Part shown: piece by piece, positions 1 to 7,818 of the stretch
Layout of the letters: each line of letters begins with the position of its first letter
Position numbering within the stretch: position 1 is the stretch's first letter
From: a virus
Reading direction: 5' to 3' (one strand)
DNA length: 27,330 nucleotides
Virus record (IMG/VR): IMGVR_UViG_3300048929_000043
Coordinates: 1-27,330 of that record
The notes under the pieces: model-generated
What the model was told of the DNA's origin: nothing
The model's input: the letters and a program-made list of their open reading frames with translations, nothing else
The model's database searches: none
Position numbers and translations under genes: made by a program

Positions 1-52
1 CAAAGGCGTGCTTCGGCCGGATGAAAATAACATGTAAAGCGTTGCAGAGGCA

Positions 53-544
53 TTGCAGCAACGCGGCTTCCAGATGAGCGAGCACGGCGTTCGCGTCGTG
101 GCGCAAACTTATGGCAATGCCACCGGACAGGTGGCGCCTGCCAAGATTGAGCCGATCAACGCAGACATGCTTCTCTCCCCCGAGGATCGTGAGGCTCTCG
201 GCATTGAGACGGTTCTACCGTCGCCTAACAGCCACTTCGCACAGGCCAGTCGATTGACCGAGCTGCGCGAGCAAAAGCTGCGAAAAGATATCGAACGTGT
301 TGAGATCAAAGCGGCGAAAGAGCGCGGTGAATTAGTAGAGCGTGCGCGCGTTCAATCATCGTTCGTGGCGGCCGGCGCGTTGATGGCGAGCATACTTCAG
401 AACCTGCCTGCCGAGATCGCGTCAATCTTCGCCGATCCCGACAAGAAGTCGGAAGTACGCATCAAGGTGCAGACTCGCGTCGACCAAATGCAGCACGCTC
501 TCTACGCTGCGCTGCGCGATTACGGAGAGACAGATGCTAGCTGA
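53..544 (+). CDS. putative terminase small subunit, 5' end uncertain
   Basis: Likely DNA-recognition subunit of the packaging motor. It lies directly before the large terminase and overlaps it by 11 nt. The second half (about residues 65-110) is a charged helix containing REQKLRKDIERVEIKAAKERGELV, interrupted here only for description; the ERGELV end followed by a helical C-terminus resembles Nu1/DUF1441-type small terminases. The start is unresolved: the frame opens after TAA at 35-37, TTG 53 has only GAGG two bases upstream, and ATG 74 has no clear ribosome site. The usual N-terminal winged-helix DNA-binding domain is short or missing in this reading; the segment VAEALQQRGF looks like part of it. 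The coding start may lie before the in-frame stop if that stop is a mutation or sequencing error. Function is inferred from position and the C-terminal half. Confidence 0.6.
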   Translation: MQQRGFQMSEHGVRVVAQTYGNATGQVAPAKIEPINADMLLSPEDREALGIETVLPSPNSHFAQASRLTELREQKLRKDIERVEIKAAKERGELVERARVQSSFVAAGALMASILQNLPAEIASIFADPDKKSEVRIKVQTRVDQMQHALYAALRDYGETDAS

Positions 545-2390
545 CCCGTTGTTCGCGGGGCTAGCCGAGGGCTTCAAGCCAAAACCGAAAATGACGTTGT
601 CGGAATGGGCTGAAGCGAAGATGGTGCTCCCGCCCGAGCGCGCATCGAACCCCGGCCCCTACCGCGTCGGCGACGCGACCTTCCAGCGCGGAATGATGGA
701 CGCCGTTACCGATCCCGACAACGAGGACATCGTATTCGTCACGTCGTCACAGGTCGGCAAGACGACGATCATTGTCGCCGCAAACGGCTACTACTGCGAG
801 GCTGAGCCCTGTGGCCAGTTGTCCGCGTGGCCGAACCAGGATGTCGCCGACGCCTACGTTCGAGAGACCTTCGACACCACAGTCCGCGACTCGCCGGATT
901 GGGCGAGCGTTATGACCAGCTCGACTGAGTACAAGGGCGGCTTCATCAAGTTCGTCGGCGCTAACACCCCGACGAAGCTCGCAATGACGCCGATCCGCGT
1001 TGTCACGGGTGACGAGGTAGACCGCTGGCCTATAAGTTCGGGTAAGGAAGGCTCTCCGGTAGAACTCGCGAAGAAGCGCCGCACGACGTTCCACAACCGC
1101 AAGGGCCTGTGGGTGTCGACGCCCGTCCACGAAGATACGAGTGCCATCGTGCAGCTCTTCAAAGAGACGCGCCAGCACTACTTTCTCGTGACCTGCCCGT
1201 ATTGCGAACTGAAGCAAACGCTGAAGTGGGACAACGTTATTTTCCAGAAGGGCAAGGAAGAGGACGCCGAATACGCCTGCGAGGATTGCGGCCAGCTGTG
1301 GGGTGAGATGACGAAGCGTCGCCTCGTTCGAGAGGGTGCTTGGCATCAGATCGGTGCCGCGATTGGTAAGAAAGTCGATGGCTCACCCGTCAAGCTGGCT
1401 TACCCTTTCAAGTGCTTCAAGCCCGAAGACAACTTCGTGCCATCACGCGAAAAGGTCGGCTACTGGATCAACGAGCTTTATTCGCCTTGGTCGTCAATGC
1501 GCGAGATGGCGCTGGCTTGGTCGGAGTCGGAAGGCAACCCGGAAAAAGAGCAGACTTTCTTCAACACGCGGCTTGGTCTTCCTTATCGTGGCGACATATC
1601 AAGCTTCGCCGATCCCGAGGGCCTCAAAGCCCGAAAGGAAGCGTACGATCCGCTCAAGGTGCCGAAGCGCGCCGCGCTACTTACAGCCGCGGTCGACGTA
1701 CAAGATGATCGAATTGAAGTGCTAGTCATCGCATGGGGCAAGGGCGACGAATGTTGGCTGCTCGACCATACGGTCATCCAGCTCGACCCTAGCACTGACG
1801 CCGCATGGGATGAACTCGCGTTGGTGCTCGAACGCGGATACCCACATCTCGGCGCCGCGGGTGAGACCCTCGGCATCTTCGCCGCGACTGTCGACTCCGG
1901 CGGTCATTTCACGCAGAAAGCTTATGCCTTCAGCGCGAAGTGGTTGGCGGTTGGCCGTCGTTACTACGCCCACAAGGGCGTGCCCGGAGAGAAGAAGCCG
2001 ATTTGGGTGAAGTCGGAGCAGCGCTTCAAGGACAACATCAAGCTCTTCCTGATCGGCGTCGACGACGCCAAGGCCACGATCTATACGCGCTACGCGATTG
2101 CGAAGCCGGGGCCAGGGTACGTGCACATTCATGAGGGTGTCACGGACGATCAGATTGCGCAGATGACGGCCGAGCGCGCCGAGACTGAGTATGTCGACGG
2201 ATTCCCGAAACGGAAGTGGACGAAGCCGCGTCATCGCCGCAACGAGATGCTCGATCTCATGGTCTACAACCATGCTGTTCGCTGTTCAGTGAACATCGAC
2301 ATGGACTCGTGGATCACCAAGCTAAACACACCAAAAGAACTGGAACCTAAGCCGATCAACGCGGCGGACATCGGCAAGCTGTTCAAGTAA
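534..2390 (+). CDS. terminase large subunit, lambda gpA type
   Basis: ATPase and nuclease that cuts concatemeric DNA and pumps it into the prohead through the portal. At 618 aa it is close to lambda gpA (about 640 aa). A Walker A-like loop SSQVGKTT lies near residues 71-78, and the Walker B segment VVTGDEVD has acidic residues D160/E161. A four-cysteine zinc finger, typical of the GpA family, is formed by C221, C224, C249 and C252. The C-terminal nuclease half begins near residue 385 with AAVDVQDDRIEV, and VDSGGH follows further on. The ATG at 534 overlaps the small terminase end, suggesting translational coupling. The gpW and portal genes follow directly, as in lambda. GpA-type terminases usually go with cos packaging, but no cos site was identified here. 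Confidence 0.95.
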   Translation: MLADPLFAGLAEGFKPKPKMTLSEWAEAKMVLPPERASNPGPYRVGDATFQRGMMDAVTDPDNEDIVFVTSSQVGKTTIIVAANGYYCEAEPCGQLSAWPNQDVADAYVRETFDTTVRDSPDWASVMTSSTEYKGGFIKFVGANTPTKLAMTPIRVVTGDEVDRWPISSGKEGSPVELAKKRRTTFHNRKGLWVSTPVHEDTSAIVQLFKETRQHYFLVTCPYCELKQTLKWDNVIFQKGKEEDAEYACEDCGQLWGEMTKRRLVREGAWHQIGAAIGKKVDGSPVKLAYPFKCFKPEDNFVPSREKVGYWINELYSPWSSMREMALAWSESEGNPEKEQTFFNTRLGLPYRGDISSFADPEGLKARKEAYDPLKVPKRAALLTAAVDVQDDRIEVLVIAWGKGDECWLLDHTVIQLDPSTDAAWDELALVLERGYPHLGAAGETLGIFAATVDSGGHFTQKAYAFSAKWLAVGRRYYAHKGVPGEKKPIWVKSEQRFKDNIKLFLIGVDDAKATIYTRYAIAKPGPGYVHIHEGVTDDQIAQMTAERAETEYVDGFPKRKWTKPRHRRNEMLDLMVYNHAVRCSVNIDMDSWITKLNTPKELEPKPINAADIGKLFK

Positions 2391-2408
2391 AGCCTTCGGA
2401 GGGCAGAC

Positions 2409-2714
2409 ATGGCTAACACACCCGGTGCCTGCCCTCCGGGGCAGAGCTTCAACGCGGACTTGCCGGACTGTGTCGCACAGTGCGCGACGATCTACCAGGC
2501 GTACATCGCCGCAGTCTCCGGCAAGAGTCGTGTCGTTGTCCGTTTCAATGATCGATGGACGGAATACGCGAAGCCGGACGCTGCGTCGCTCCTGACGCTC
2601 TACATGACACTTTACACGGCCTGCCCTGGCGCGAAAGCAGCCGGGCTTCCCGATCTCAATCCGAACTTGAAGGTTGAACGTGGACGGCCGGCAAGGGGAT
2701 TCTTCCGATGGTAG
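2409..2714 (+). CDS. gpW-like head-tail joining protein
   Basis: A small protein between large terminase and portal, the position of gpW in lambda, where it plugs the portal vertex after packaging and permits tail attachment. The core from about residue 30 reads YQAYIAAVSGKSRVVVRF and then a Tyr/Leu-rich helix. The end GRPARGFFRW matches the basic-then-aromatic C-terminus of gpW (RRGPAGFYV in lambda). It is longer (101 aa versus 68) because of a Cys-containing N-terminal extension (C8, C21, C25). The start has a good ribosome site, GGAGG at 2398-2402. Its stop overlaps the portal start by 7 nt. Assignment rests on synteny and the C-terminal match. Confidence 0.75.
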   Translation: MANTPGACPPGQSFNADLPDCVAQCATIYQAYIAAVSGKSRVVVRFNDRWTEYAKPDAASLLTLYMTLYTACPGAKAAGLPDLNPNLKVERGRPARGFFRW

Positions 2715-4309
2715 ACCTGACCTACGGAGAGCGGGATAAACACGAAGACTTGCGCCCCGGTTGGGGGTTCAGTTACTCGCCAAGTCTGACTTCGTCCGAC
2801 GCGGTCGCGTGGCGCAACAAGGATCGTACGGCCGCCGACGCCCGTGACGCATCGCGCTCCAATCCTTACGGAGCAAGTGCCAAGCGCGCGACCGTCGACA
2901 GCATTGTCGGCCTGCACTTCAAGCTTCAATACGCGCCCAATGCGGAAATTCTCGGGGTGTCCGAAGAAGAGGCGCTCGAATATGCGGACATGGTCGAGAA
3001 CATGTGGGATGTAGCGGCAACGTCGCCGTTATATCATCTCGATGCGCAGCGCAAGCAGACGTTCTCCGGCCTGATGCGCACGGCATACGCGTCTTATTAC
3101 GTCGACGGCGAAACGCTCGCAACGGTCGAGTGGAAGAAGGCGTTCAACGGCGACCGCACTTGTTTGCATCTTATCGACCCTCAGCGGTTGTCAGACCCCC
3201 GAGGGGCTATCGACTACACGGGTAAACGCCGAATGGGCGTCGAGCGCGACAAGCACGGCGCCCCGATTGCATATCACATTCGCGAAGCGACCATGAGTGA
3301 TGTCGCACTGTGGGGGCCAGCTGCCTCGCAGTTCGCTTGGCGGCGCGTTCCTCGCTACACGCCGTGGGGCAGGCTCAACGTCATCCATTTCTTCGAGCAC
3401 GACGCGCCGGATATGACACGGGGTATGACCTCGTTCACAACCGCTCTGATGCCGATGCGTCTGCTTCAGGACTACAACATCACTGAGCTTGAGAGCGCGG
3501 CTATCCGCGCCACCTATGCAGCGGTGGTCGAGAGCGAGCTGGATTACGAAGAGGCGATGAAGGTCATTGGCGCCGAACAGCGCAAGGCCATCGAGAGCAA
3601 CAACGTGCTCGACTTCACGCTTCGAATGATGGCTGACAAATCGGAGTTCTACAGGGGCCAGGAGTTCAAGTTCGGGAAGAGCAAGGTGGCTCACCTTCTG
3701 CCGAACGAGAAACTGCACATGGTGCAGGGCAACCAGTCGGTGTCAGCCCTCAAGGACTTTAATTCGGTCAACCTGTATACCCTGGCGTCTGCTCTCGGTG
3801 TCGATTATGCGACGCTGACGAAGGACTTCTCGGACACGAACTACAGCGGCGCTCGCGCGGCTTTGTTCGACGTGTGGAGATCATACGAGGTCCGACGCGC
3901 TGCGTTCATCGACTCGGTGCCGGTGCCGTTTTTCGCTTGCTGGCTTGAAGAGCAGATCGCGCTTCGCGGTACGATCCCAATGCTCGGCAAGAAATCCTTC
4001 TACGACGTCCGCGACGCTATCTGCAATTGCTCGTTTGAGACGTGGTCGAAGCCGCGGCTGGACCCACTGAAGGAGAACCAGGCGGACCAAGTGCTCTATG
4101 ACATGGGTGCTTTGGACCTGAAGAGCATCTGCGCGGCGGACGGCAGGGACTATCGCAAGGTGCTAGTGCAACGCGCCGCCGAGAAGGCGCTGATGGACAA
4201 GCTCGGTCTCAAACCCGAAGACATTAACCCCGAACTTCAAGCCAACAAAATGAAGGCGAAGAAGGGGGAAGACGCTGGCCAAGAGGGCGGCGGTACAGGA
4301 GAAGCATGA
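2708..4309 (+). CDS. portal protein, lambda gpB type
   Basis: Dodecameric portal through which DNA enters and leaves the head. At 533 aa it equals the usual lambda gpB length. The N-terminal region carries the family pattern ARDASRSNPYGASAKRATVD followed by IVGLHFKL, and later segments include LIDPQRLSDPRG (about residues 157-168) and HFFEHDAPDMTRGMTSFTTA (about 229-248). The C-terminus is Lys/Glu/Gly-rich, as often seen where portals interact with scaffold. The ATG overlaps the gpW-like gene by 7 nt, and the protease start overlaps the portal end by 4 nt (ATGATG region at 4306), so gpW, portal and protease are probably translationally coupled. Confidence 0.95.
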   Translation: MVDLTYGERDKHEDLRPGWGFSYSPSLTSSDAVAWRNKDRTAADARDASRSNPYGASAKRATVDSIVGLHFKLQYAPNAEILGVSEEEALEYADMVENMWDVAATSPLYHLDAQRKQTFSGLMRTAYASYYVDGETLATVEWKKAFNGDRTCLHLIDPQRLSDPRGAIDYTGKRRMGVERDKHGAPIAYHIREATMSDVALWGPAASQFAWRRVPRYTPWGRLNVIHFFEHDAPDMTRGMTSFTTALMPMRLLQDYNITELESAAIRATYAAVVESELDYEEAMKVIGAEQRKAIESNNVLDFTLRMMADKSEFYRGQEFKFGKSKVAHLLPNEKLHMVQGNQSVSALKDFNSVNLYTLASALGVDYATLTKDFSDTNYSGARAALFDVWRSYEVRRAAFIDSVPVPFFACWLEEQIALRGTIPMLGKKSFYDVRDAICNCSFETWSKPRLDPLKENQADQVLYDMGALDLKSICAADGRDYRKVLVQRAAEKALMDKLGLKPEDINPELQANKMKAKKGEDAGQEGGGTGEA

Positions 4310-5649
4310 TGACGCAACTCGCACACATTGCGACGCGCCTGTTCAACGTGCCGCTGCTTGTCACGCCCGAATATGGGAGCGTGGTGACTTCGGTTCTATC
4401 GGATCGCATCGGTGTTCAGCCTATGGTGTCCGACGAAATGTTGCAGAGCTACGTGCGCCCTTCCGATCGGGCCGTTATGAACCGGCGCTCCGGCATTGTG
4501 ACGATGCCGGTGGTGGGCGGCATGATCCACCGCGGCGATATGATGTCGTCGATGTCGGGATTGCAGAGCTACACGAGCTTGCACGGCAAGCTGGACGCAC
4601 TGCTCAACGACGATGATGTCCGCGGCATCTTGCTTGACATCGACAGCGGCGGTGGTGAAGCCGCCGGCCTTAGCGAGTTGGTCGACTGGATGCCGAAAGC
4701 CTCGAAGGCGGCCGGCAAGCCGATATGGGGCATCGCGAACACCAACGCGGGCAGCGCGGCCTACTGGCTGGCTTCCTCTACTTCTCGGCTCTTCGCCGCG
4801 CCGGTCGCCTCGCGCGTCGGTTCGGTTGGCGTCTACGTCCAGCACGTCGACCAGTCCAAGGCGGTGGAGAAAAAAGGCCTCGTGGTCTCGTTCATTTATG
4901 CGGGCGACCACAAGCTCGACGGCAACCCATTCGGGCCGCTGCCCGATGATGTACGCGCCTCCATCCAGGCTGGCGTGAACAGACTTTACGGCGAGTTCGT
5001 CACCGCCGTCGCGAGCAATCGCGAGCTTGACGAGAAATTGGTTCGAGACACGCAAGCGAGGGTCTACGGACCCGAGGAAGCTTACGAGCTTGGACTTGTC
5101 GACGGTGTTGGTGGCTTGGGCAGTGTTCTTGCTGCTTTCACCGAACATCTTAACCGCCCCTTCGTGGGCTATACGTCTCATGGAGATTCCATGTCTAAAG
5201 AACTGATCTATGGTCAAGCCGACCTCGATCGCGCCAAGGCGGAAGGTGTTGTGTCCGGCAAGGCCGAAGCAGGGACCGCTCTCGCTGACCTGACCTCGAA
5301 GCTCTCGGCAGCCGCCGATGATCGCAAGGCTCTGCTCGCGTCGTTCGCGGCTGTTGCCGGCGACAACCCCAAGGTCGCCGTGTTCGTCGAAGCGCTGAAC
5401 GACGGTGTCGCCCCGGCGACCGCCGCGAAGTTCGCTGCGAAGATCGAAGCGCCGAAGAAGGCCGAGGTCGCCAAGACCGAGAAGAGTGCGACGCAGCTCG
5501 ACGCTGACAAGCTGATGAAGCAGCACGCTGCGAACGTTTCGGACGATGGGGGCGAGGAAGCCGCGGTCGACCCGAAGGCGGCTCGCCTGGCTGAGATCGC
5601 CGGCTCGATGAAGGCGTTCAACGCCTCGCGCGGCTTCAAAGCCAAGTAA
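4306..5649 (+). CDS. prohead maturation protease (S49/SppA family) fused to scaffold
   Basis: Processes scaffold and portal during prohead maturation, equivalent to lambda gpC (439 aa; here 447). The protease domain spans about residues 60-285. The substrate-loop region is LLDIDSGGGEAAG (109-121). The catalytic Ser is S150 in NTNAGSAAYW and the general-base Lys is K203 in GDHKLDGNPF, the Ser-Lys dyad of S49 peptidases. After about residue 290 comes a charged Ala/Lys/Asp-rich tail without protease motifs, which looks like an assembly scaffold. That tail has its own in-frame start at 5191, listed separately. Two start codons, ATG 4306 and ATG 4309, are adjacent; either is possible. The gene overlaps the portal stop, and the decoration protein follows 26 nt later. 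Confidence 0.93.
   Translation: MMTQLAHIATRLFNVPLLVTPEYGSVVTSVLSDRIGVQPMVSDEMLQSYVRPSDRAVMNRRSGIVTMPVVGGMIHRGDMMSSMSGLQSYTSLHGKLDALLNDDDVRGILLDIDSGGGEAAGLSELVDWMPKASKAAGKPIWGIANTNAGSAAYWLASSTSRLFAAPVASRVGSVGVYVQHVDQSKAVEKKGLVVSFIYAGDHKLDGNPFGPLPDDVRASIQAGVNRLYGEFVTAVASNRELDEKLVRDTQARVYGPEEAYELGLVDGVGGLGSVLAAFTEHLNRPFVGYTSHGDSMSKELIYGQADLDRAKAEGVVSGKAEAGTALADLTSKLSAAADDRKALLASFAAVAGDNPKVAVFVEALNDGVAPATAAKFAAKIEAPKKAEVAKTEKSATQLDADKLMKQHAANVSDDGGEEAAVDPKAARLAEIAGSMKAFNASRGFKAK
5191..5649 (+). CDS. nested scaffolding protein (Nu3-like), internal start
   Basis: An in-frame ATG at codon 296 of the protease gene is preceded by GGAG at 5182-5185 with a 5-nt gap, a better ribosome site than most in this window. 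Translation from it would give a 152-aa protein beginning MSKELIYGQ, covering only the charged scaffold-like tail: a helical N-terminal part, an Ala-rich middle, a Lys/Glu-rich linker and a C-terminal helix ending ASRGFKAK. This matches lambda, where Nu3 is made from an internal start of gene C and forms the internal scaffold removed on maturation. The start is seen in the sequence; expression and scaffold role are inferred from the lambda parallel. Confidence 0.72.
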   Translation: MSKELIYGQADLDRAKAEGVVSGKAEAGTALADLTSKLSAAADDRKALLASFAAVAGDNPKVAVFVEALNDGVAPATAAKFAAKIEAPKKAEVAKTEKSATQLDADKLMKQHAANVSDDGGEEAAVDPKAARLAEIAGSMKAFNASRGFKAK

Positions 5650-5675
5650 CAACCGCACACCGTAGGAGATCAACG

Positions 5676-6083
5676 ATGCCTTCCGATACCTGGAACATCC
5701 CGTATCCCGTGCGTACGGGCGACGCCGACAGCGTCCCGACGCACGTCCAACTGGAATTGCCCGGCTCTCGCCCGCGCTTCCAGAACTTCACCCTGCTCGC
5801 CGGTCAGCTCTACAAGAAGGGCTCCGTGCTCGGCGTGATCACCGCGTCGGGCAAGCTGACGCTCTCTGCTTCGGCGGCTGGCGACGGTTCGCAAACCCCG
5901 ATCGCTGTCCTGAACATCGACGTCGACGCCACCGCGGCCGATGTCAAGTTCGACGTGATGGTGGGCGGCGCTGTCCTCAACCCGGCTGCCCTGGTGCTCG
6001 GCACGGGCCTCACGTCTGCCGCTGCGCAGACTGCGTTGCTCGCGCGCGGCTTTGCGTTCCGTACGCCTGGCTTCTCCGGCTAA
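5676..6083 (+). CDS. head decoration protein, gpD type
   Basis: Trimeric protein that stabilises the expanded capsid from outside. At 135 aa it has a Gly/Ala/Val-rich beta fold with FTLLAGQLYKKGSVLGVITA near residues 38-57, then SQTPIAVLNIDVDATAADV (72-90) and a C-terminal GFAFRTPGFSG. This is the pattern of the PF02924 decoration family rather than of a close lambda gpD copy. It sits exactly between protease/scaffold and major capsid genes, as in lambda. An exposed AGGAG lies 9 nt before the ATG, fitting high expression. It is less certain than the neighbours because the family is short and variable. Confidence 0.85.
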   Translation: MPSDTWNIPYPVRTGDADSVPTHVQLELPGSRPRFQNFTLLAGQLYKKGSVLGVITASGKLTLSASAAGDGSQTPIAVLNIDVDATAADVKFDVMVGGAVLNPAALVLGTGLTSAAAQTALLARGFAFRTPGFSG

Positions 6084-6112
6084 TCTCCCTTTCGTAGGAA
6101 GGATTCTTTTCT

Positions 6113-7168
6113 ATGGTTATCCAACTCTCTCGTTACGAAACGTGGGAACTCGACGCGATGGTCGAGCAGCTGGAGCGGCCCAATCCGTGGTTGCTTCGCA
6201 CGTTCTTCGGTCGCCAGAAGTTCTTCGACACCAAGCAGATCGAGTTCGACATCGTCGATCGCGGTCGCCGCATGGCGCCGTTCGTCGCTCCGACCGTCGC
6301 CGGCAAGCCGATGGTACGCGAGGGCTATCGGACTCGTACGCTCACCCCGGCTTACATCAAGCCGACCGCGCTGGTCCAGCCCGGCGAAGCGTTCACCCGT
6401 CTGCCGGGCGAAGGTTCGTACGGCGGCGTGCTCACTCCGAAGCAGCGGTTCGACGCGATCGTCTCGGAGCATCTCGCGCTCCACGAAGACATGATCGACA
6501 ACCGTTTGGAGTGGATGGCCGCGCAGACTCTGGTCAACGGCTCCATCACCATCTCCGGTGAGTCCTACCCGACTGTCACCGTTGACTTCGGCCGCGACCC
6601 GTCGCTGACCAACACCCTCACGGGTGGCGCGAAGTGGGACCAGACGACCGCAACCCCCCTCGAAGACATCGAGAACATGGCGTTGCTCGTCCGGCAGATC
6701 AGCAAGGGTGCAGTCGTGACCGATCTGGTCATGGACGGTGCCAGCTGGAATCTTCTGAAGAAGAACACCGAGATCACCGATCTGATCGACATTCGTTTCC
6801 GCCGTGACGTTGGCGGAACCACCGCGATCGACGGCGGTCCTCGCACCAACCTGAACGAGCCGGTTTATGTCGGCACGCTTCAGGGCCGCATCGACATGTG
6901 GGTGTATGACTCCTACTACCTCGACGATGCCGGCGCTACGCAGCCTTACATCCCGGCCAAGACCGTGATCGGCATCTCGCCGGGCGCGCTCGAAGGTACG
7001 CAGTATTACGGCGCGATCCTCGATCTCGATGCGGGGATCACGGCTCGTCGCTCCTTCACCAAGTCGAAGGTGCTGTTCAACCCGTCGGGACTCGAACTGG
7101 TCACTCAGTCCGGCCCGCTGCTCGCGCCGCGTCGCCCGAATGCGATGTTCGTGTTGAAGGTTGCCTAA
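6113..7168 (+). CDS. major capsid protein, lambda gpE type
   Basis: Forms the icosahedral shell (HK97 fold). At 351 aa it is close to lambda gpE (341 aa). The N-terminal part contains RTFFGRQKFFDTKQIEFDIV (residues 25-44), and then MAPFVAPTVAGKP, LTPAYIKPT and FTRLPGEG follow in the same order as the gpE family. The C-terminal region has QYYGAILDLDAG and ends PRRPNAMFVLKVA, matching the family's usual domain end. AGGAAGG lies 10 nt before the ATG with an A/T-rich, unstructured spacer, as expected for the most abundant protein. The gene is followed by a repeated motif and a strong hairpin, so it probably ends a high-level transcript segment. Confidence 0.95.
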   Translation: MVIQLSRYETWELDAMVEQLERPNPWLLRTFFGRQKFFDTKQIEFDIVDRGRRMAPFVAPTVAGKPMVREGYRTRTLTPAYIKPTALVQPGEAFTRLPGEGSYGGVLTPKQRFDAIVSEHLALHEDMIDNRLEWMAAQTLVNGSITISGESYPTVTVDFGRDPSLTNTLTGGAKWDQTTATPLEDIENMALLVRQISKGAVVTDLVMDGASWNLLKKNTEITDLIDIRFRRDVGGTTAIDGGPRTNLNEPVYVGTLQGRIDMWVYDSYYLDDAGATQPYIPAKTVIGISPGALEGTQYYGAILDLDAGITARRSFTKSKVLFNPSGLELVTQSGPLLAPRRPNAMFVLKVA

Positions 7169-7169
7169 G

Positions 7170-7192
7170 CTGTAAGGCGTGGCACCTAACAC
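7170..7192 (+). repeat. intergenic CTGTAAGG motif, copy 1
   Basis: Begins two bases after the capsid stop. CTGTAAGGCG is followed 15-21 bases later by CCTAACA, which is a near inverted copy of TGTAAGG (one mismatch). Over 23 bases it agrees with copy 3 at 18 positions and all five differences are transitions. Function is unknown. Confidence 0.6.
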
Positions 7193-7200
7193 AGACCCCG

Positions 7201-7231
7201 GCCGCTCCGCTTTGAATGCGGAGCGGCTTTC
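7201..7231 (+). terminator. rho-independent-like terminator after capsid gene
   Basis: Perfect 10-bp inverted repeat GCCGCTCCGC / GCGGAGCGGC with loop TTTGAAT, followed only by TTT then C-rich sequence. The short T run suggests a partial terminator or 3'-end stabiliser that would raise capsid mRNA over downstream genes. Confidence 0.75.
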
Positions 7232-7255
7232 CCCGCCCCCAGGAGATTGCACCAC

Positions 7256-7528
7256 ATGGTTAAGCTGGTAACCACACAGAGCGTGACGCTCACGACCCCT
7301 GTCCTTGATTCCAAGGGCAACCCTGTCACCGAGAAGATCAAGTTCAACCGACGCGAGGTTACATCGCAGGTTGTCGATCATCATCGCCACAAGGCCGGCG
7401 AACTGATCGACGTCAGCCGCGAGCTTGCCGACGAACTGGTCTCGAAGAATATCGCTCGCGTTCCTGAAGCTGCGTTGGACGACGAAGTCGATCCTACGAA
7501 GCCCGCTGCCGACGACACGCTCTCGTAA
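7256..7528 (+). CDS. small head-completion region protein (hypothetical)
   Basis: A 90-aa acidic protein directly after the capsid gene. The start is ATG 7256 with AGGAG at 7241-7245 (10-nt gap); the in-frame TTG 7247 is too close to that site. The segment VVDHHRHKAGELIDVSRELA followed by DELVSKNIARVPE resembles a small family common after phage capsid genes, in which a beta segment with a 'hxG..ydV' turn precedes a short helix and a GxA-like ending. The C-terminus is Asp/Pro/Ala-rich. It may correspond positionally to lambda FI or to a head-completion protein. The specific function is not recognised. Confidence 0.7.
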   Translation: MVKLVTTQSVTLTTPVLDSKGNPVTEKIKFNRREVTSQVVDHHRHKAGELIDVSRELADELVSKNIARVPEAALDDEVDPTKPAADDTLS

Positions 7529-7556
7529 CGCGCTCTAGCTCGGCAGGGGCACCAAC

Positions 7557-7814
7557 ATGCACGAAAGCATATCCACTATGACTGTCGACGAATTGAAGTC
7601 GGTTGTCAAAGACGCGATCCGCGAAGAGCTGAGCGCATGCGGCATCCTTGCTACCACTGCTGAGCAGAGAGTGAAATCGCAGGGTGACTTCGACTTCCTA
7701 CGTCGCATTCACCTCTTGTGGGATGGAGTCGTCAACAAGGTCGGCACCGCCGTCTTGATTGCACTGCTCGGCGTCGCCGCGACCGCTATCGGCATCATCA
7801 AGTTCGGAAGGTAG
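7557..7814 (+). CDS. small C-terminally anchored membrane protein (DUF6127-like)
   Basis: An 85-aa protein. Residues 8-30 form a charged helix (VDELKSVVKDAIREEL), residues 45-58 contain RRIHLLWDGVVNK, and residues 61-82 are one hydrophobic segment (VGTAVLIALLGVAATAIGII) ending in a basic KFGR. This layout fits small one-helix phage proteins annotated DUF6127 that appear near head-tail joining genes. A role at the membrane is inferred from the helix only. The start ATG 7557 has AGGGG at 7546-7550; ATG 7578 is an alternative without a good site. It is followed after 4 nt by the next gene. A membrane protein inside a head-neck gene cluster is unexpected. Confidence 0.7.
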   Translation: MHESISTMTVDELKSVVKDAIREELSACGILATTAEQRVKSQGDFDFLRRIHLLWDGVVNKVGTAVLIALLGVAATAIGIIKFGR

Positions 7815-7818
7815 ACCG

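Noticed and set aside
4441-4572. Direct repeat TTGCAGAGCTAC at 4441 and 4561
   Set aside because: Both copies are in coding sequence, encoding LQSY in the protease; most likely chance or codon reuse.
4396-5673. Long minus-strand open frame (425 codons) opposite the protease gene
   Set aside because: Arg/His/Val-rich translation without domains, no ribosome site, and fully opposite a clear S49 protease gene; a GC-rich codon shadow.
7247-7258. TTG 7247 as start of the gene after the capsid
   Set aside because: AGGAG ends one base before it; ATG 7256 has proper spacing.
6080-7390. Long minus-strand open frame (436 codons) opposite the capsid gene
   Set aside because: Runs through a clear terminator and opposite the capsid; low-complexity Arg/Asp/Val composition.
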